A stretch of DNA of 64,000 bases from contig NZ_JAPJDL010000037.1 of assembly GCF_026242055.1 (NCBI RefSeq), forward strand, positions 19,169-83,168, given 5' to 3'. The first letter of the stretch is position 1. Each line of letters begins with the position of its first letter. This document shows, one piece after another, positions 33,224 to 41,347 of this stretch. The position numbers and the translations under genes were made by a program. The notes below the pieces were generated by a model. The model worked only from the letters and a program-made list of their open reading frames with translations, was not told the DNA's origin and searched no databases. The stretch is from Lentzea sp. NEAU-D7. Its GTDB lineage: Bacteria; Actinomycetota; Actinomycetes; Mycobacteriales; Pseudonocardiaceae.

Positions 33224-34357
33224 GTGCGCGATCTGGTCGAGATCGGCATGGGCCGGACCGCGAGGCGGGCCTACGAGCTGGACGACATCGAGATCATCCC
33301 GTCGCGGCGGACGAGGTCGTCGAAGGACGTCTCCACGACGTGGCAGATCGATGCCTACCGCTTCGACATCCCGCTGATCACCCACCCCACCGACGCGATC
33401 GTGTCGCCGGGCACGGCAGTCGCGGTCGGCGAGCTCGGTGGCCTCGGCGTGCTCAACGCCGAGGGCCTCTGGGCACGGCACAGCGACGTGGACGAGGCGT
33501 TGTTCCGCCTGGTCCAGGCGACCGAGGACAGCGAGGACCCGGCCGCCGCGGTGAAGGTGCTGCAGGAGCTGCACGCCGCCCCGCTGCGGATGGACCTGAT
33601 CGCCCTCGCGGTCAAGCAGATCCGCGACTCGGGCGTCACCGTCGCGGTCCGCGTCAGCCCGCAGCGCGCCGCCGAGCTCACGCCGGACCTGCTGGCCGCG
33701 GGCGTCGAGATCCTGGTCGTGCAGGGCACGATCATCTCGGCCGAGCACGTGAGCCGCGGTGGTGAGCCGCTGAACCTGAAGTCGTTCATCGCGGACCTCG
33801 ACATCCCGGTGATCGCCGGCGGTGTCGGCGACTACCGCACCGCCATGCACCTCATGCGCACCGGCGCGGCGGGCGTGATCGTCGGCTACGGCTACACGCC
33901 CGGCGTCACGACCACCGACTCGGTGCTGGGCATCGGCGTGCCGATGGCCACCGCGATCGCCGACGCCGCGGCCGCGCGCCGCGACTACCTCGACGAGACC
34001 GGCGGCCGCTACGTGCACGTCATCGCCGACGGCGGCGTCACGACCTCGGGCGACGTGGCGAAGTCCATCGCCTGCGGTGCCGACGCCGTGATGCTCGGCG
34101 AGCCGCTGGCCGCCGCGACCGAGGCACCGGGCCAGGGCCTGTACTGGACGGCGGCGTCCGCGCACCCGTCCGTGCCGCGCAGCCTCGTCGCCGACGCGGT
34201 GGACCAGGAGCTCGACCTGCGCCAGCTGCTGTTCGGCCCGTCCGCCGACCCGCGCGGCGTGACGAACCTGTTCGGTGCCCTGAAGCGGGCGATGGCCAAG
34301 ACCGGCTACTCCGACCTCAAGGAGTTCCAGAAGGTCGGCCTGACGATCCGCGGCTGA
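33224..34357 (+). CDS. guaB3: GuaB3 family IMP dehydrogenase-related protein
   Basis: 377 residues, GTG start. An IMPDH/GMP-reductase-like TIM barrel without CBS domains. The phosphate loop is VIADGGVTTSGDV and the preceding loop is GYGYTPGVTTTDS, where the catalytic Cys of IMPDH (GPGSICTT) is replaced by Thr. It follows guaB as in M. tuberculosis (Rv3410c) and Streptomyces. Known family members are annotated as IMPDH family; without the Cys, classical IMP oxidation is unlikely. It may bind purine nucleotides in a regulatory or altered catalytic role. Confidence 0.88.
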   Translation: MRDLVEIGMGRTARRAYELDDIEIIPSRRTRSSKDVSTTWQIDAYRFDIPLITHPTDAIVSPGTAVAVGELGGLGVLNAEGLWARHSDVDEALFRLVQATEDSEDPAAAVKVLQELHAAPLRMDLIALAVKQIRDSGVTVAVRVSPQRAAELTPDLLAAGVEILVVQGTIISAEHVSRGGEPLNLKSFIADLDIPVIAGGVGDYRTAMHLMRTGAAGVIVGYGYTPGVTTTDSVLGIGVPMATAIADAAAARRDYLDETGGRYVHVIADGGVTTSGDVAKSIACGADAVMLGEPLAAATEAPGQGLYWTAASAHPSVPRSLVADAVDQELDLRQLLFGPSADPRGVTNLFGALKRAMAKTGYSDLKEFQKVGLTIRG

Positions 34358-34372
34358 ACCCGATCGACGTGA

Positions 34373-34402
34373 AGGGGCGCGTTCCTGCGGGGACGCGCCC
34401 CT
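34373..34402 (+). terminator. guaB3 terminator
   Basis: 13-bp arms at 34373-34385 (AGGGGCGCGTTCC) and 34390-34402 with one G-T wobble, and a 4-nt loop TGCG. CTGCTTTG follows. It ends the guaB-guaB3 unit. Confidence 0.85.
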
Positions 34403-34418
34403 CTGCTTTGCTGGCGGC

Positions 34419-34766
34419 GTGCCGCTCGTCGAGATCAACTACGCGCCCCACGTCCCCCACGCAGTGCTGAAGGACCTCGCGGCGATGCTCCCGCACGCCG
34501 TGTCCGTAGCGGTGGAATGCCCGGAAGAGCCCTACGACGGAGACCTCCAGCCAGGTGACGTCGACCTGCGCTTCCGGCAGCGCGACCCGCTCGACTCCAC
34601 CGGCATGGACATCGTTGTCGAGGTCCGCTCGAAGTACTTCGAGAGCCGCGCCGCCAACCGCCAGGACCGGGTCGACGGCCTGTGCGCCGCCATCGCCGAA
34701 GCCACAGGCCTTGCTGACGTGGGCGTTTACCTGAGCCTGCCGATCGCCGCATGGGCCCAAACCTGA
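34419..34766 (+). CDS. Possible tautomerase-superfamily protein
   Basis: 115 residues, GTG start. After initiator Met removal the N-terminus is Pro (PLVEINYAPHVPH), the catalytic residue position of 4-oxalocrotonate tautomerase and CHMI enzymes. The strand-helix-strand order and DIVVEVRSKYFESRAANRQDRV fit the CHMI-like branch. No close family was confirmed. It sits 61 nt after guaB3 with a terminator between, so it is probably separately transcribed. A catalytic role is uncertain. Confidence 0.6.
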   Translation: MPLVEINYAPHVPHAVLKDLAAMLPHAVSVAVECPEEPYDGDLQPGDVDLRFRQRDPLDSTGMDIVVEVRSKYFESRAANRQDRVDGLCAAIAEATGLADVGVYLSLPIAAWAQT

Positions 34767-34799
34767 TCTTGCAACCAGAGGCCTGTCCCGTGCGTCCTT

Positions 34800-35033
34800 G
34801 TGAGCGTGGAACTGGATGCCTTGTTCGGCGACGGCAAGAACAGTGATGTGGACACGATCGACCCGGACGCCGAGGTCCAAGAGTTCGAGATCGAGGAAGC
34901 GCCCGAGGAGGACGGCGAGGGCGTCGGCGGCATCGGCTGGAAGATGCTGACCCTGTTCGTCTGCGGCGGGCTGGTGATCACCGCGCTGGCCGTGGCCTTC
35001 ACGGTCTGGGTCATCGAGGGTCTGGTGCTCTGA
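34800..35033 (+). CDS. Small single-pass membrane protein with acidic N-terminus
   Basis: 77 residues, GTG start. The first ~45 residues are highly acidic (DVDTIDPDAEVQEFEIEEAP) and the last ~30 form one hydrophobic helix (TLFVCGGLVITALAVAFTVW). No family recognised. The acidic part is probably cytosolic. Followed by a terminator. Confidence 0.65.
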   Translation: MSVELDALFGDGKNSDVDTIDPDAEVQEFEIEEAPEEDGEGVGGIGWKMLTLFVCGGLVITALAVAFTVWVIEGLVL

Positions 35034-35034
35034 G

Positions 35035-35065
35035 TCGACGGGTGCGCCTGCCCGCGCACCCTCGA
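35035..35065 (+). terminator. Terminator after small membrane protein
   Basis: Core arms GGGTGCGC (35040-35047) and GCGCACCC (35054-35061) are flanked by TCGA/TCGA with one bulge. The T-rich ATTTTTTC comes a few bases later (about 35077-35083). Confidence 0.65.
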
Positions 35066-35098
35066 CCATCTGCTCATTTTTTCTGTACAGTTCTGCGC

Positions 35099-35419
35099 AT
35101 GACCGCAATGCACGAGGCTCGCGAGCTGACCGTCACGGAGGCCGCGAAACGTGGCGTCGCCGGGCTGGTCGCCGATGCGGAGCAGGGTGGTCCGGTGGTC
35201 GTCACGCGTCACAGCCGGCCGGTGGCCGCTGTTGTCCCGATGAGTCGCCTGGCTGAGATCGACGAAGCGGCAGCGGACCTGAGGGACCTGGCGCTCGTGC
35301 TCTCGCGGTCGGCCGTCGACTCTGGCCGGCGCACGTCCTTCGACGACGTGCTGGCGGCGTTCGGGCACACCCGTGAGTCGTTGGCGGCGGTGGAGGACGA
35401 CGACTCGCTCGATGGCTGA
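35099..35419 (+). CDS. Phd/YefM-type antitoxin
   Basis: 106 residues from ATG 35099. The N-terminal ~55 residues are a Phd/YefM DNA-binding domain (ELTVTEAAKRGVAGLVADAE, then GPVVVTRHSRPVAAVVPM). The C-terminal half would wrap the toxin. The palindrome CTGTACAG at 35083-35090, just before the start, is a plausible operator for autorepression. Its stop overlaps the toxin start by 8 nt. Confidence 0.85.
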   Translation: MTAMHEARELTVTEAAKRGVAGLVADAEQGGPVVVTRHSRPVAAVVPMSRLAEIDEAAADLRDLALVLSRSAVDSGRRTSFDDVLAAFGHTRESLAAVEDDDSLDG

Positions 35420-35951
35420 GGTTCTGTTCACCGACGCGGCCGTCGACGACCTGCGTCGCCTGGGGCCGGACGTCGTGCCCAGGGTGCTCAAGAAGATCCA
35501 GATCTTGTTCGACGATCCGGAGGCCGGGCATCCGCTCGGTGGCGAGCTGACCGGATTTCGCAAGTTGGTGGTGGGGCGCAACCACTGGCGGATCGTCTAC
35601 CGGATCACCGCCGGTGGTTCCGTCGAAGTGTGCGAAGTCTGGTGCGTGGGTGTGCGCTCGGACGCCGAGGTCTACGCCGAGGCGTCGGCGAGAGTCGCGT
35701 CGATGGCTGACGAGGACTCCACGCTGGCCAGGCTGGCCGATGTCATCGGAAGGCTCGGCCGCCTCGCGGCCGACGTGGTCGTGGAAGAGGTCCCGCCACG
35801 CGAACCGGTGCCCGACTGGCTGGCGCAGCGTCTCGTGCACACGGCCGGGATGCCTCCGGTGCAGGTCGCGGCCTTGAGCCTGGAGCAGGCAGTCGACCTC
35901 TGGGCCGATTTCATGAGCACGCCTCGCCCGTCTGAACCGATAGGGGACTAG
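35412..35951 (+). CDS. RelE/ParE-type toxin with C-terminal extension
   Basis: 179 residues. The first ~95 residues match the RelE/ParE fold: EVLFTDAAVDDLRRLGPDVV, GFRKLVVGRNHWRIVYRI and a C-terminal strand CEVWCVGVRSD. RelE toxins cut mRNA at the ribosome. The length is nearly double the usual 85-95; residues ~96-179 form an extra helical, acidic segment (TLARLADVIGRLGRLAADVV). It overlaps the antitoxin and forms a two-gene module. The extension is of unknown function. Confidence 0.8.
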   Translation: MAEVLFTDAAVDDLRRLGPDVVPRVLKKIQILFDDPEAGHPLGGELTGFRKLVVGRNHWRIVYRITAGGSVEVCEVWCVGVRSDAEVYAEASARVASMADEDSTLARLADVIGRLGRLAADVVVEEVPPREPVPDWLAQRLVHTAGMPPVQVAALSLEQAVDLWADFMSTPRPSEPIGD

Positions 35952-35984
35952 GCGTTACCGGAAGTAACGCCTACTCTCCGATCC

Positions 35985-37661
35985 ATGGGTGAACTCGCCG
36001 GTAACTTCGATGTCGTCATCGTCGGCTCCGGGTTCGGTGGCAGCGTGGCCGCGCTCCGCCTGACCGAGAAGGGCTACCGCGTCGCCGTCCTGGAGGCGGG
36101 ACGCCGGTTCGCCGACGACGAGTTCGCCAAGACCAGCTGGAACCTCCGCAGGTACCTGTGGGCGCCGCAGGTCAAGTGCTTCGGCATCCAGCGCATCCAC
36201 CTGCTGCGCAACGTCATGGTGCTCGCCGGGGCGGGTGTCGGCGGCGGCAGCCTCGTCTACGCGAACACGCTGTACCGGCCGCTCAAGCCGTTCTACGAGG
36301 ACCGGCAGTGGGCGCACATCACCGACTGGCAGGACGAGCTGGAGCCGTTCTACGACCAGGCGAGCCGGATGCTGGGTGTCGTCACGAACCCCACGACGAC
36401 CCCGAGCGACGTCGTCATGCAGAAGGTCGCGAAGGACATGGGCGTCGAGGACAGCTACCACGCGACGCCCGTCGGCGTGTACTTCGGCGAGCCGGGCAAG
36501 AAGGCGGCCGACCCGTACTTCGGGGGCGCCGGGCCGGAGCGGACGGGCTGCACCGAGTGCGGCAGCTGCATGTCGGGCTGCCGGGTCGGCGCCAAGAACA
36601 CGCTGGTCAAGAACTACCTCTACCTCGCGGAGAAGCTCGGCGCCCAGGTCTTCCCGCTGACCACGGTCACCCGGCTGAGTGAGGACAACGGCACCTGGAC
36701 CGTCGACACGAAGGCGACCGGCGGGAGGGCGACCAGGACGTTCACGGCGAGCCAGGTCGTGATCGCCGCCGGCACCTGGGGCACTCAGCAGCTGCTGCAC
36801 AAGGCGAAGGCCAGCACGCTGCCGAAGATCTCGGGCAGGCTCGGCGAGCTCACCCGGACCAACTCCGAGTCGATCATCGGTGCCGCCCGCTACTCGGTCG
36901 ACCCGGACAACGACTTCACGCAGGGCGTCGCGATCACGAGCTCCATCCACCCCGACGAGATCACGCACATCGAGCCCGTCCGGTACGGCAAGGGCAGCAA
37001 CGCCATGGGCATGCTGCAGACCCTCGCCACGGACGGCGCGCTGAGCACGCCGCGGTGGCTGCAGTTCATCAAGCAGGCGGTCCGGCACCCGCTGCGGCTG
37101 CTCCGGCTGCTGAGCGTGCACCGGTGGAGCGAGCGGACCGTGATCCTGCTGGTCATGCAGAGCCTCGACAACTCCATCACCACGTTCCTCAAGCGCGGCA
37201 AGCTCACCAGCAAGCAGGGCCACGGCGAGCCGAACCCGGCGTTCATCCCCGCCGGTCACGAGGCGAACCTGCTGGCCGCGAAGCACATCGACGGCATGGC
37301 CGGCGGCACGTGGGGCGAGCTGTTCAACATCCCGCTGACCGCGCACTTCATCGGCGGCTGCGCGATCGCGAGCGATGAGGAGCAGGGTGTGATCGACCCG
37401 TACCACCGGGTCTTCAACTACCCCGGACTGTCCGTTGTGGACGGTTCGGCGATCAGTGCGAACCTCGGCGTGAACCCGAGTCTCACCATCACCGCGCAGG
37501 CCGAGCGGGCGTTCTCCCTGTGGCCGAACAAGGGTGAGCAGGACCAGCGGCCCGCACAGGACCAGCCCTACCGGCGGATCAGCCCGACGAAGCCGAAGAA
37601 CCCGGCGGTTCCCGATCAAGCTCCAGCCGCTTTGCGGTTGCCGATCGTGAAGGCGTCCTGA
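35985..37661 (+). CDS. choD: GMC-type FAD oxidoreductase, cholesterol oxidase ChoD type
   Basis: 558 residues, ATG start. The FAD dinucleotide-binding motif is IVGSGFGGSVAAL at the N-terminus, GAGVGGGSLVYANTL is the GMC loop, and GGCAIASDEEQGVIDPYH is the C-terminal signature with the active His. CTECGSCMSGCRVGAKNTL adds Cys pairs typical of ChoD-like proteins. No signal peptide. The position matches M. tuberculosis choD (Rv3409c). Sterol oxidation is the family annotation, but the substrate in this host is unproven. Confidence 0.85.
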   Translation: MGELAGNFDVVIVGSGFGGSVAALRLTEKGYRVAVLEAGRRFADDEFAKTSWNLRRYLWAPQVKCFGIQRIHLLRNVMVLAGAGVGGGSLVYANTLYRPLKPFYEDRQWAHITDWQDELEPFYDQASRMLGVVTNPTTTPSDVVMQKVAKDMGVEDSYHATPVGVYFGEPGKKAADPYFGGAGPERTGCTECGSCMSGCRVGAKNTLVKNYLYLAEKLGAQVFPLTTVTRLSEDNGTWTVDTKATGGRATRTFTASQVVIAAGTWGTQQLLHKAKASTLPKISGRLGELTRTNSESIIGAARYSVDPDNDFTQGVAITSSIHPDEITHIEPVRYGKGSNAMGMLQTLATDGALSTPRWLQFIKQAVRHPLRLLRLLSVHRWSERTVILLVMQSLDNSITTFLKRGKLTSKQGHGEPNPAFIPAGHEANLLAAKHIDGMAGGTWGELFNIPLTAHFIGGCAIASDEEQGVIDPYHRVFNYPGLSVVDGSAISANLGVNPSLTITAQAERAFSLWPNKGEQDQRPAQDQPYRRISPTKPKNPAVPDQAPAALRLPIVKAS

Positions 37662-37689
37662 GCTGGTTTCATTTGGCTACGGTGGAGGC

Positions 37690-38649
37690 ATGGCCAACAA
37701 GCCGTTCGCGTCCAGCGCCGACCTCGCCCCCAAGGACGAGGTCTTCGTCGAACTCGCCGAGGGCGTCTACACCCTGACCGCCGAAGGCGACCCCAACGTC
37801 GCGGCCATCGAGGCCGAGGACTTCCTGATCTGCTTCGAGGCACGCGCCACCCCAGCGGCGGCCAGGAGGTGGCTCGCGCAGCTGCGCAAGCACACCCGCA
37901 AGCCGGTCCGGTACCTCGTGCTCAGCCACTACCACGCCGTGCGCACGCTCGGGGCCAGCGCGTTCGAGGCCCAGGAGGTCGTCGCCCACGAGATGACGCG
38001 GGTGCTGATCGCCGAACGGGGGCAGCAGGACTGGGAGAGCGAGTTCGGCCGCATGCCTCGGCTCTTCGAGCAGCCGGAGGAGATCCCCGGCCTGACCTGG
38101 CCGACGCTGACGTTCTCCGACCGCATGACGATCCCGCTCGGCGGCGAACGGGGTGACCTGGTGCTGCAGTTCCTCGGGCGCGGGCACACGGCGGGTGACA
38201 TCGTGGCGTGGTTGCCGCAGCAGCGCATCCTGTTCGCGGGTGACCTGGTCGAGTCGCAGGCCGCGCTCTACACCGGTGACGCGTTCCACGACGAGTGGGC
38301 GACGTCCACTTTGGACGAGATCGAGGACCTGGGCGCCGAGGTCCTGGTCGGTGGCCGCGGCAAGGTCGCGCGCGACCGCATCGAGGTCGAGGCCGCGATC
38401 AACCAGAGCAGGCACTTCCTCAACGAGCTGCGCCGCACGGTCGGCGGCGTCCACGCCGAGGGCGGCACGCTCAAGCAGGCCTTCGAGCTGGCGCACACGA
38501 CCCTCCAGGCCCGCTACGGGCGCTGGCCGATCTTCGAGCACTGCCTGCCGTTCGACGTGAAGCGCTACTGGGACGAGTGCGACGGCAAGGACTGGCCGGA
38601 GATCTGGACCGCCGAACGCGACCGCGCCGTCTGGGACGCCCTGCAATGA
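37690..38649 (+). CDS. MBL-fold hydrolase-like protein with altered metal site
   Basis: 319 residues. The metallo-beta-lactamase fold is clear (LSHYHAVRTLGAS, FLGRGHTAGDIVAWLP, LFAGDLVESQAAL). The usual HxHxDH reads HYHAVR, so Asp and the third His of the motif are replaced by Val and Arg. The later His in GRGHTAGD and the Asp in FAGDLV remain. One metal site is probably lost. The stop overlaps the next gene (ATGA), so both act together. The substrate is unknown. Confidence 0.78.
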   Translation: MANKPFASSADLAPKDEVFVELAEGVYTLTAEGDPNVAAIEAEDFLICFEARATPAAARRWLAQLRKHTRKPVRYLVLSHYHAVRTLGASAFEAQEVVAHEMTRVLIAERGQQDWESEFGRMPRLFEQPEEIPGLTWPTLTFSDRMTIPLGGERGDLVLQFLGRGHTAGDIVAWLPQQRILFAGDLVESQAALYTGDAFHDEWATSTLDEIEDLGAEVLVGGRGKVARDRIEVEAAINQSRHFLNELRRTVGGVHAEGGTLKQAFELAHTTLQARYGRWPIFEHCLPFDVKRYWDECDGKDWPEIWTAERDRAVWDALQ

Positions 38650-39917
38650 CGGTCCTGGTGGTCGGTGCCGGGCCGGTGGGGCTGGCGTCGGCGCTGTTCC
38701 TCGCGAGAGCCGGCGTGCCGAGCATCGTTCTGGAGAAGGAATCCCGGCGTGTGCAGACGGGCAGCCGCTCGATCTGCGTCCAGCGCGACGTCCTGGAGAT
38801 CCTCGAACGGATCGGCGTCGGTCAGGCCGTCGCCGACGCGGGCGTCACCTGGTACACCGGCCGCACCTACTACCGCGACCGCGAGGTGCTGACCCTGACC
38901 TTCCCGGAGGCCGAAAGCTTCCCGCCGTTCGTGAACACCCCGCAGACCGTCGTCGAACTGCTGCTGGAGGAACGGGTCCGCGCCGAACCCCTGATCGAGC
39001 TCCGCTACGGGCACGCCCTCGAAGCCCTCCACCAGGACGAAGAGAGAGTGTCCACACAGGATGGAATCAGGGCCACGCACTGCATCGCGGCGGACGGTGT
39101 GCACTCGACCGTGCGGCAGCTCCTGAACATCCCGTTCGAGGGCTTCTCGTTCGACGACCGGTTCATCATCGCCGACGTTCGTGTCGACCTGGACTTCGAG
39201 ACACCCGAGCGCCGCTTCTACTTCGACCCGCCGTGGAATCCTCGCCAAGGAGGAGCCGGGCCCAGGCAGGTCCTCCTGCACCCGCAACCGGACGGCGTCT
39301 GGCGCATCGACTGGCAGGTCGCCGAGGACGTCCAGCTCACCGACGCCCACGTCCGCGCGATCGTCGGCGACAAGCCGTACGAGATCGTCTGGCAGTCCAC
39401 CTACCGCTTCCACCAGCGCAGAGCGAGAACCCTGCGCGACAACAGGGTCCTGCTCGCCGGCGACGCCGCGCACGTGATGAGCCCGTTCGGCGCCCGCGGC
39501 CTGAACTCCGGCATCTGCGACGCCGACAACGCCGCCTGGAAGATCGCCGCCGACCGGAGAGGCGAGGCGGGCCCGCACCTGCTCGCCTCCTACGACACCG
39601 AACGCGGTGCCGCCGCCGACGAGAACCTCCGCATCACCGGCGACACGATGCGATTCCTCGTGCCGGGGAACGAAGAAGAACGCGCGCACCGGCAACGGGC
39701 GCTCGAATCCGGCGAGGGCATCGACTCGGGCAAGCTCTTCACCCCGTTCTCCTACGAGAACTCCCCGCTGACGACGGACGGCGGCCGGCTGATCCCGAAC
39801 TCCCGCACCGCGGGACCGGGTTTCACCACCCGGGACGGGTGGCTGATCAGGCCGGACGGTCACGTCGTCGCACACCGTTGCGACGAACAGGTGAAACGGC
39901 GTGCGCTCGGCTGGTAG
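38646..39917 (+). CDS. FAD-dependent aromatic monooxygenase (PHBH/MhpA-like)
   Basis: 423 residues from ATG 38646 overlapping the MBL gene stop. Class A flavoprotein monooxygenase: GxGxxG in VLVVGAGPVGLASAL, the DG motif (CIAADGVHSTVRQLL) and the second FAD motif GDAAHVMSPFGARGLNSG. It should hydroxylate an aromatic ring with NAD(P)H and O2. The linkage suggests use with the MBL-fold hydrolase in an aromatic catabolic step. Confidence 0.85.
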   Translation: MTVLVVGAGPVGLASALFLARAGVPSIVLEKESRRVQTGSRSICVQRDVLEILERIGVGQAVADAGVTWYTGRTYYRDREVLTLTFPEAESFPPFVNTPQTVVELLLEERVRAEPLIELRYGHALEALHQDEERVSTQDGIRATHCIAADGVHSTVRQLLNIPFEGFSFDDRFIIADVRVDLDFETPERRFYFDPPWNPRQGGAGPRQVLLHPQPDGVWRIDWQVAEDVQLTDAHVRAIVGDKPYEIVWQSTYRFHQRRARTLRDNRVLLAGDAAHVMSPFGARGLNSGICDADNAAWKIAADRRGEAGPHLLASYDTERGAAADENLRITGDTMRFLVPGNEEERAHRQRALESGEGIDSGKLFTPFSYENSPLTTDGGRLIPNSRTAGPGFTTRDGWLIRPDGHVVAHRCDEQVKRRALGW

Positions 39918-39927
39918 GGGGCAACCC

Positions 39928-41334
39928 GTGACGAGCGCCGGACGTGCTCTCGCCATGGGGGTAAACAGGCGAACTTTCTTGCAGGGAACCGCACTCGGCG
40001 TTGCGAGCTTGGGGATGGGCACCGCGACGGCCGCAGCCGCCGGCACCGGCTGGGCGAAGCTGCGCAGGAGGCTGGGCGACAGGCTCGTGCTGCCGCAGGA
40101 TCCGGGGTACGACGAGCTCCGCGTGCCGTGGAACACGATCTACGCGCACCGCAGGCCCGCCGCCATCGCGAAGTGCGTCCGGCCTGAGGACGTGCAGGCG
40201 TGCCTCGAGTTCGCGTCGCACGAACGCATACCGGTCGCCGCACGCAGCGGCAAGCACAGCTACGCGGCCTACTCGCTGCCCGAGAACGGCCTGGTCGTCG
40301 ACCTCGCCGCGATGTCGGCGGTGGCCGTCTCCGGCAACCGCGCACGGATAGGTGCGGGCGCGCAGCTCCTGCCCGTCTACGAGGCGATCGGCGCCGCGGG
40401 CCAGGCTCTGCCCGCGGGGACGTGCCGCTCGGTCGGCATCGGCGGGCTCACGCTCGGCGGCGGCATCAGCGTGATCGGCCGCAAGTACGGCCTCACCAGC
40501 GACCACCTGCTCAGCGCAAGGATCGTCACGCCGGACGGGTGTCTGCGCACCGCGTCCGCGCACCAGGAACCCGACCTGTACTGGGCGTTGCGCGGTGGTG
40601 GTGGCGGCAACTTCGGCATCGTCACGGAGTTCACCTTCCGCACCGATCCCGCACCCGAGCTGACCGTGTTCAACCTCGCCTACCCGCCGGGGTCGTCGGC
40701 GGACGTGTTCGACGCCTGGCAGGGGTGGATGGCCGAGGCGCCCGACGAGCTGTGGTCGAGCTGCAAGGTCGAGGCGAAGCCGGTGTCGTACCCCAACGTC
40801 GGCGGCGTCTACGTCGGACCGAGGAAGGACCTGCTGCCGTTGCTGGACAGGATGCCCGCGGGGACGCGCGAGGTCCACGACATGAGCTACCTGGAGACGA
40901 TGCGCTACTACGCGGGCAATCCCGGGCCGGGATCCAGGTTCGCGGCGTCGTCGCGCATGCTCCGCCACCACGTGCCGGGGGAGCGGGTCGCGGGCCTGAT
41001 GGACGGGCAGGACGACGGCGCGATCCTGTTCGACTCGTTCGGCGGCGCACTCGCCGGGGTCGCTCCGGACGCCACGGCGTTCCCGCACCGCGACGCCCGC
41101 GCCAGCGCGCAGATCTTCATCGGCGCGGAGAAGCGGACGGAGGCGGAGGCACGCGGGATCCTCGCGGGCGTGCGGGACGGGCTCGGCGCGGGCAACACCG
41201 GGTACGTGAACTACATCGACCCGGAGATGCCCGACTGGCCGACCGCCTACTACGGCCGCAACCTCGCGCGACTCAGGAAAGTCGCGCGACGCTACGACCC
41301 GGACCGCGTGCTGGCGTTCCCCCAGGGGCTGTAG
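39928..41334 (+). CDS. Secreted BBE-type FAD-linked oxidase, Tat signal
   Basis: 468 residues from GTG 39928, preceded by a purine-rich GGGGG segment; ATG 39955 is a possible alternative. The N-terminus carries NRRTFLQGTALGVASLG, a twin-arginine signal ending near TAAAA. The FAD_binding_4/BBE fold has RSGKHSYAAYS (His) and AGTCRSVGIGG (Cys); both residues match those that bind FAD in bicovalent enzymes such as glucooligosaccharide oxidase. The C-terminal BBE domain (YYGRNLARLRKVARRYDP) is present. An extracellular oxidase of a sugar or alcohol, producing H2O2, is inferred. Confidence 0.85.
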   Translation: MTSAGRALAMGVNRRTFLQGTALGVASLGMGTATAAAAGTGWAKLRRRLGDRLVLPQDPGYDELRVPWNTIYAHRRPAAIAKCVRPEDVQACLEFASHERIPVAARSGKHSYAAYSLPENGLVVDLAAMSAVAVSGNRARIGAGAQLLPVYEAIGAAGQALPAGTCRSVGIGGLTLGGGISVIGRKYGLTSDHLLSARIVTPDGCLRTASAHQEPDLYWALRGGGGGNFGIVTEFTFRTDPAPELTVFNLAYPPGSSADVFDAWQGWMAEAPDELWSSCKVEAKPVSYPNVGGVYVGPRKDLLPLLDRMPAGTREVHDMSYLETMRYYAGNPGPGSRFAASSRMLRHHVPGERVAGLMDGQDDGAILFDSFGGALAGVAPDATAFPHRDARASAQIFIGAEKRTEAEARGILAGVRDGLGAGNTGYVNYIDPEMPDWPTAYYGRNLARLRKVARRYDPDRVLAFPQGL

Positions 41335-41347
41335 CCGGGAACCAGGG

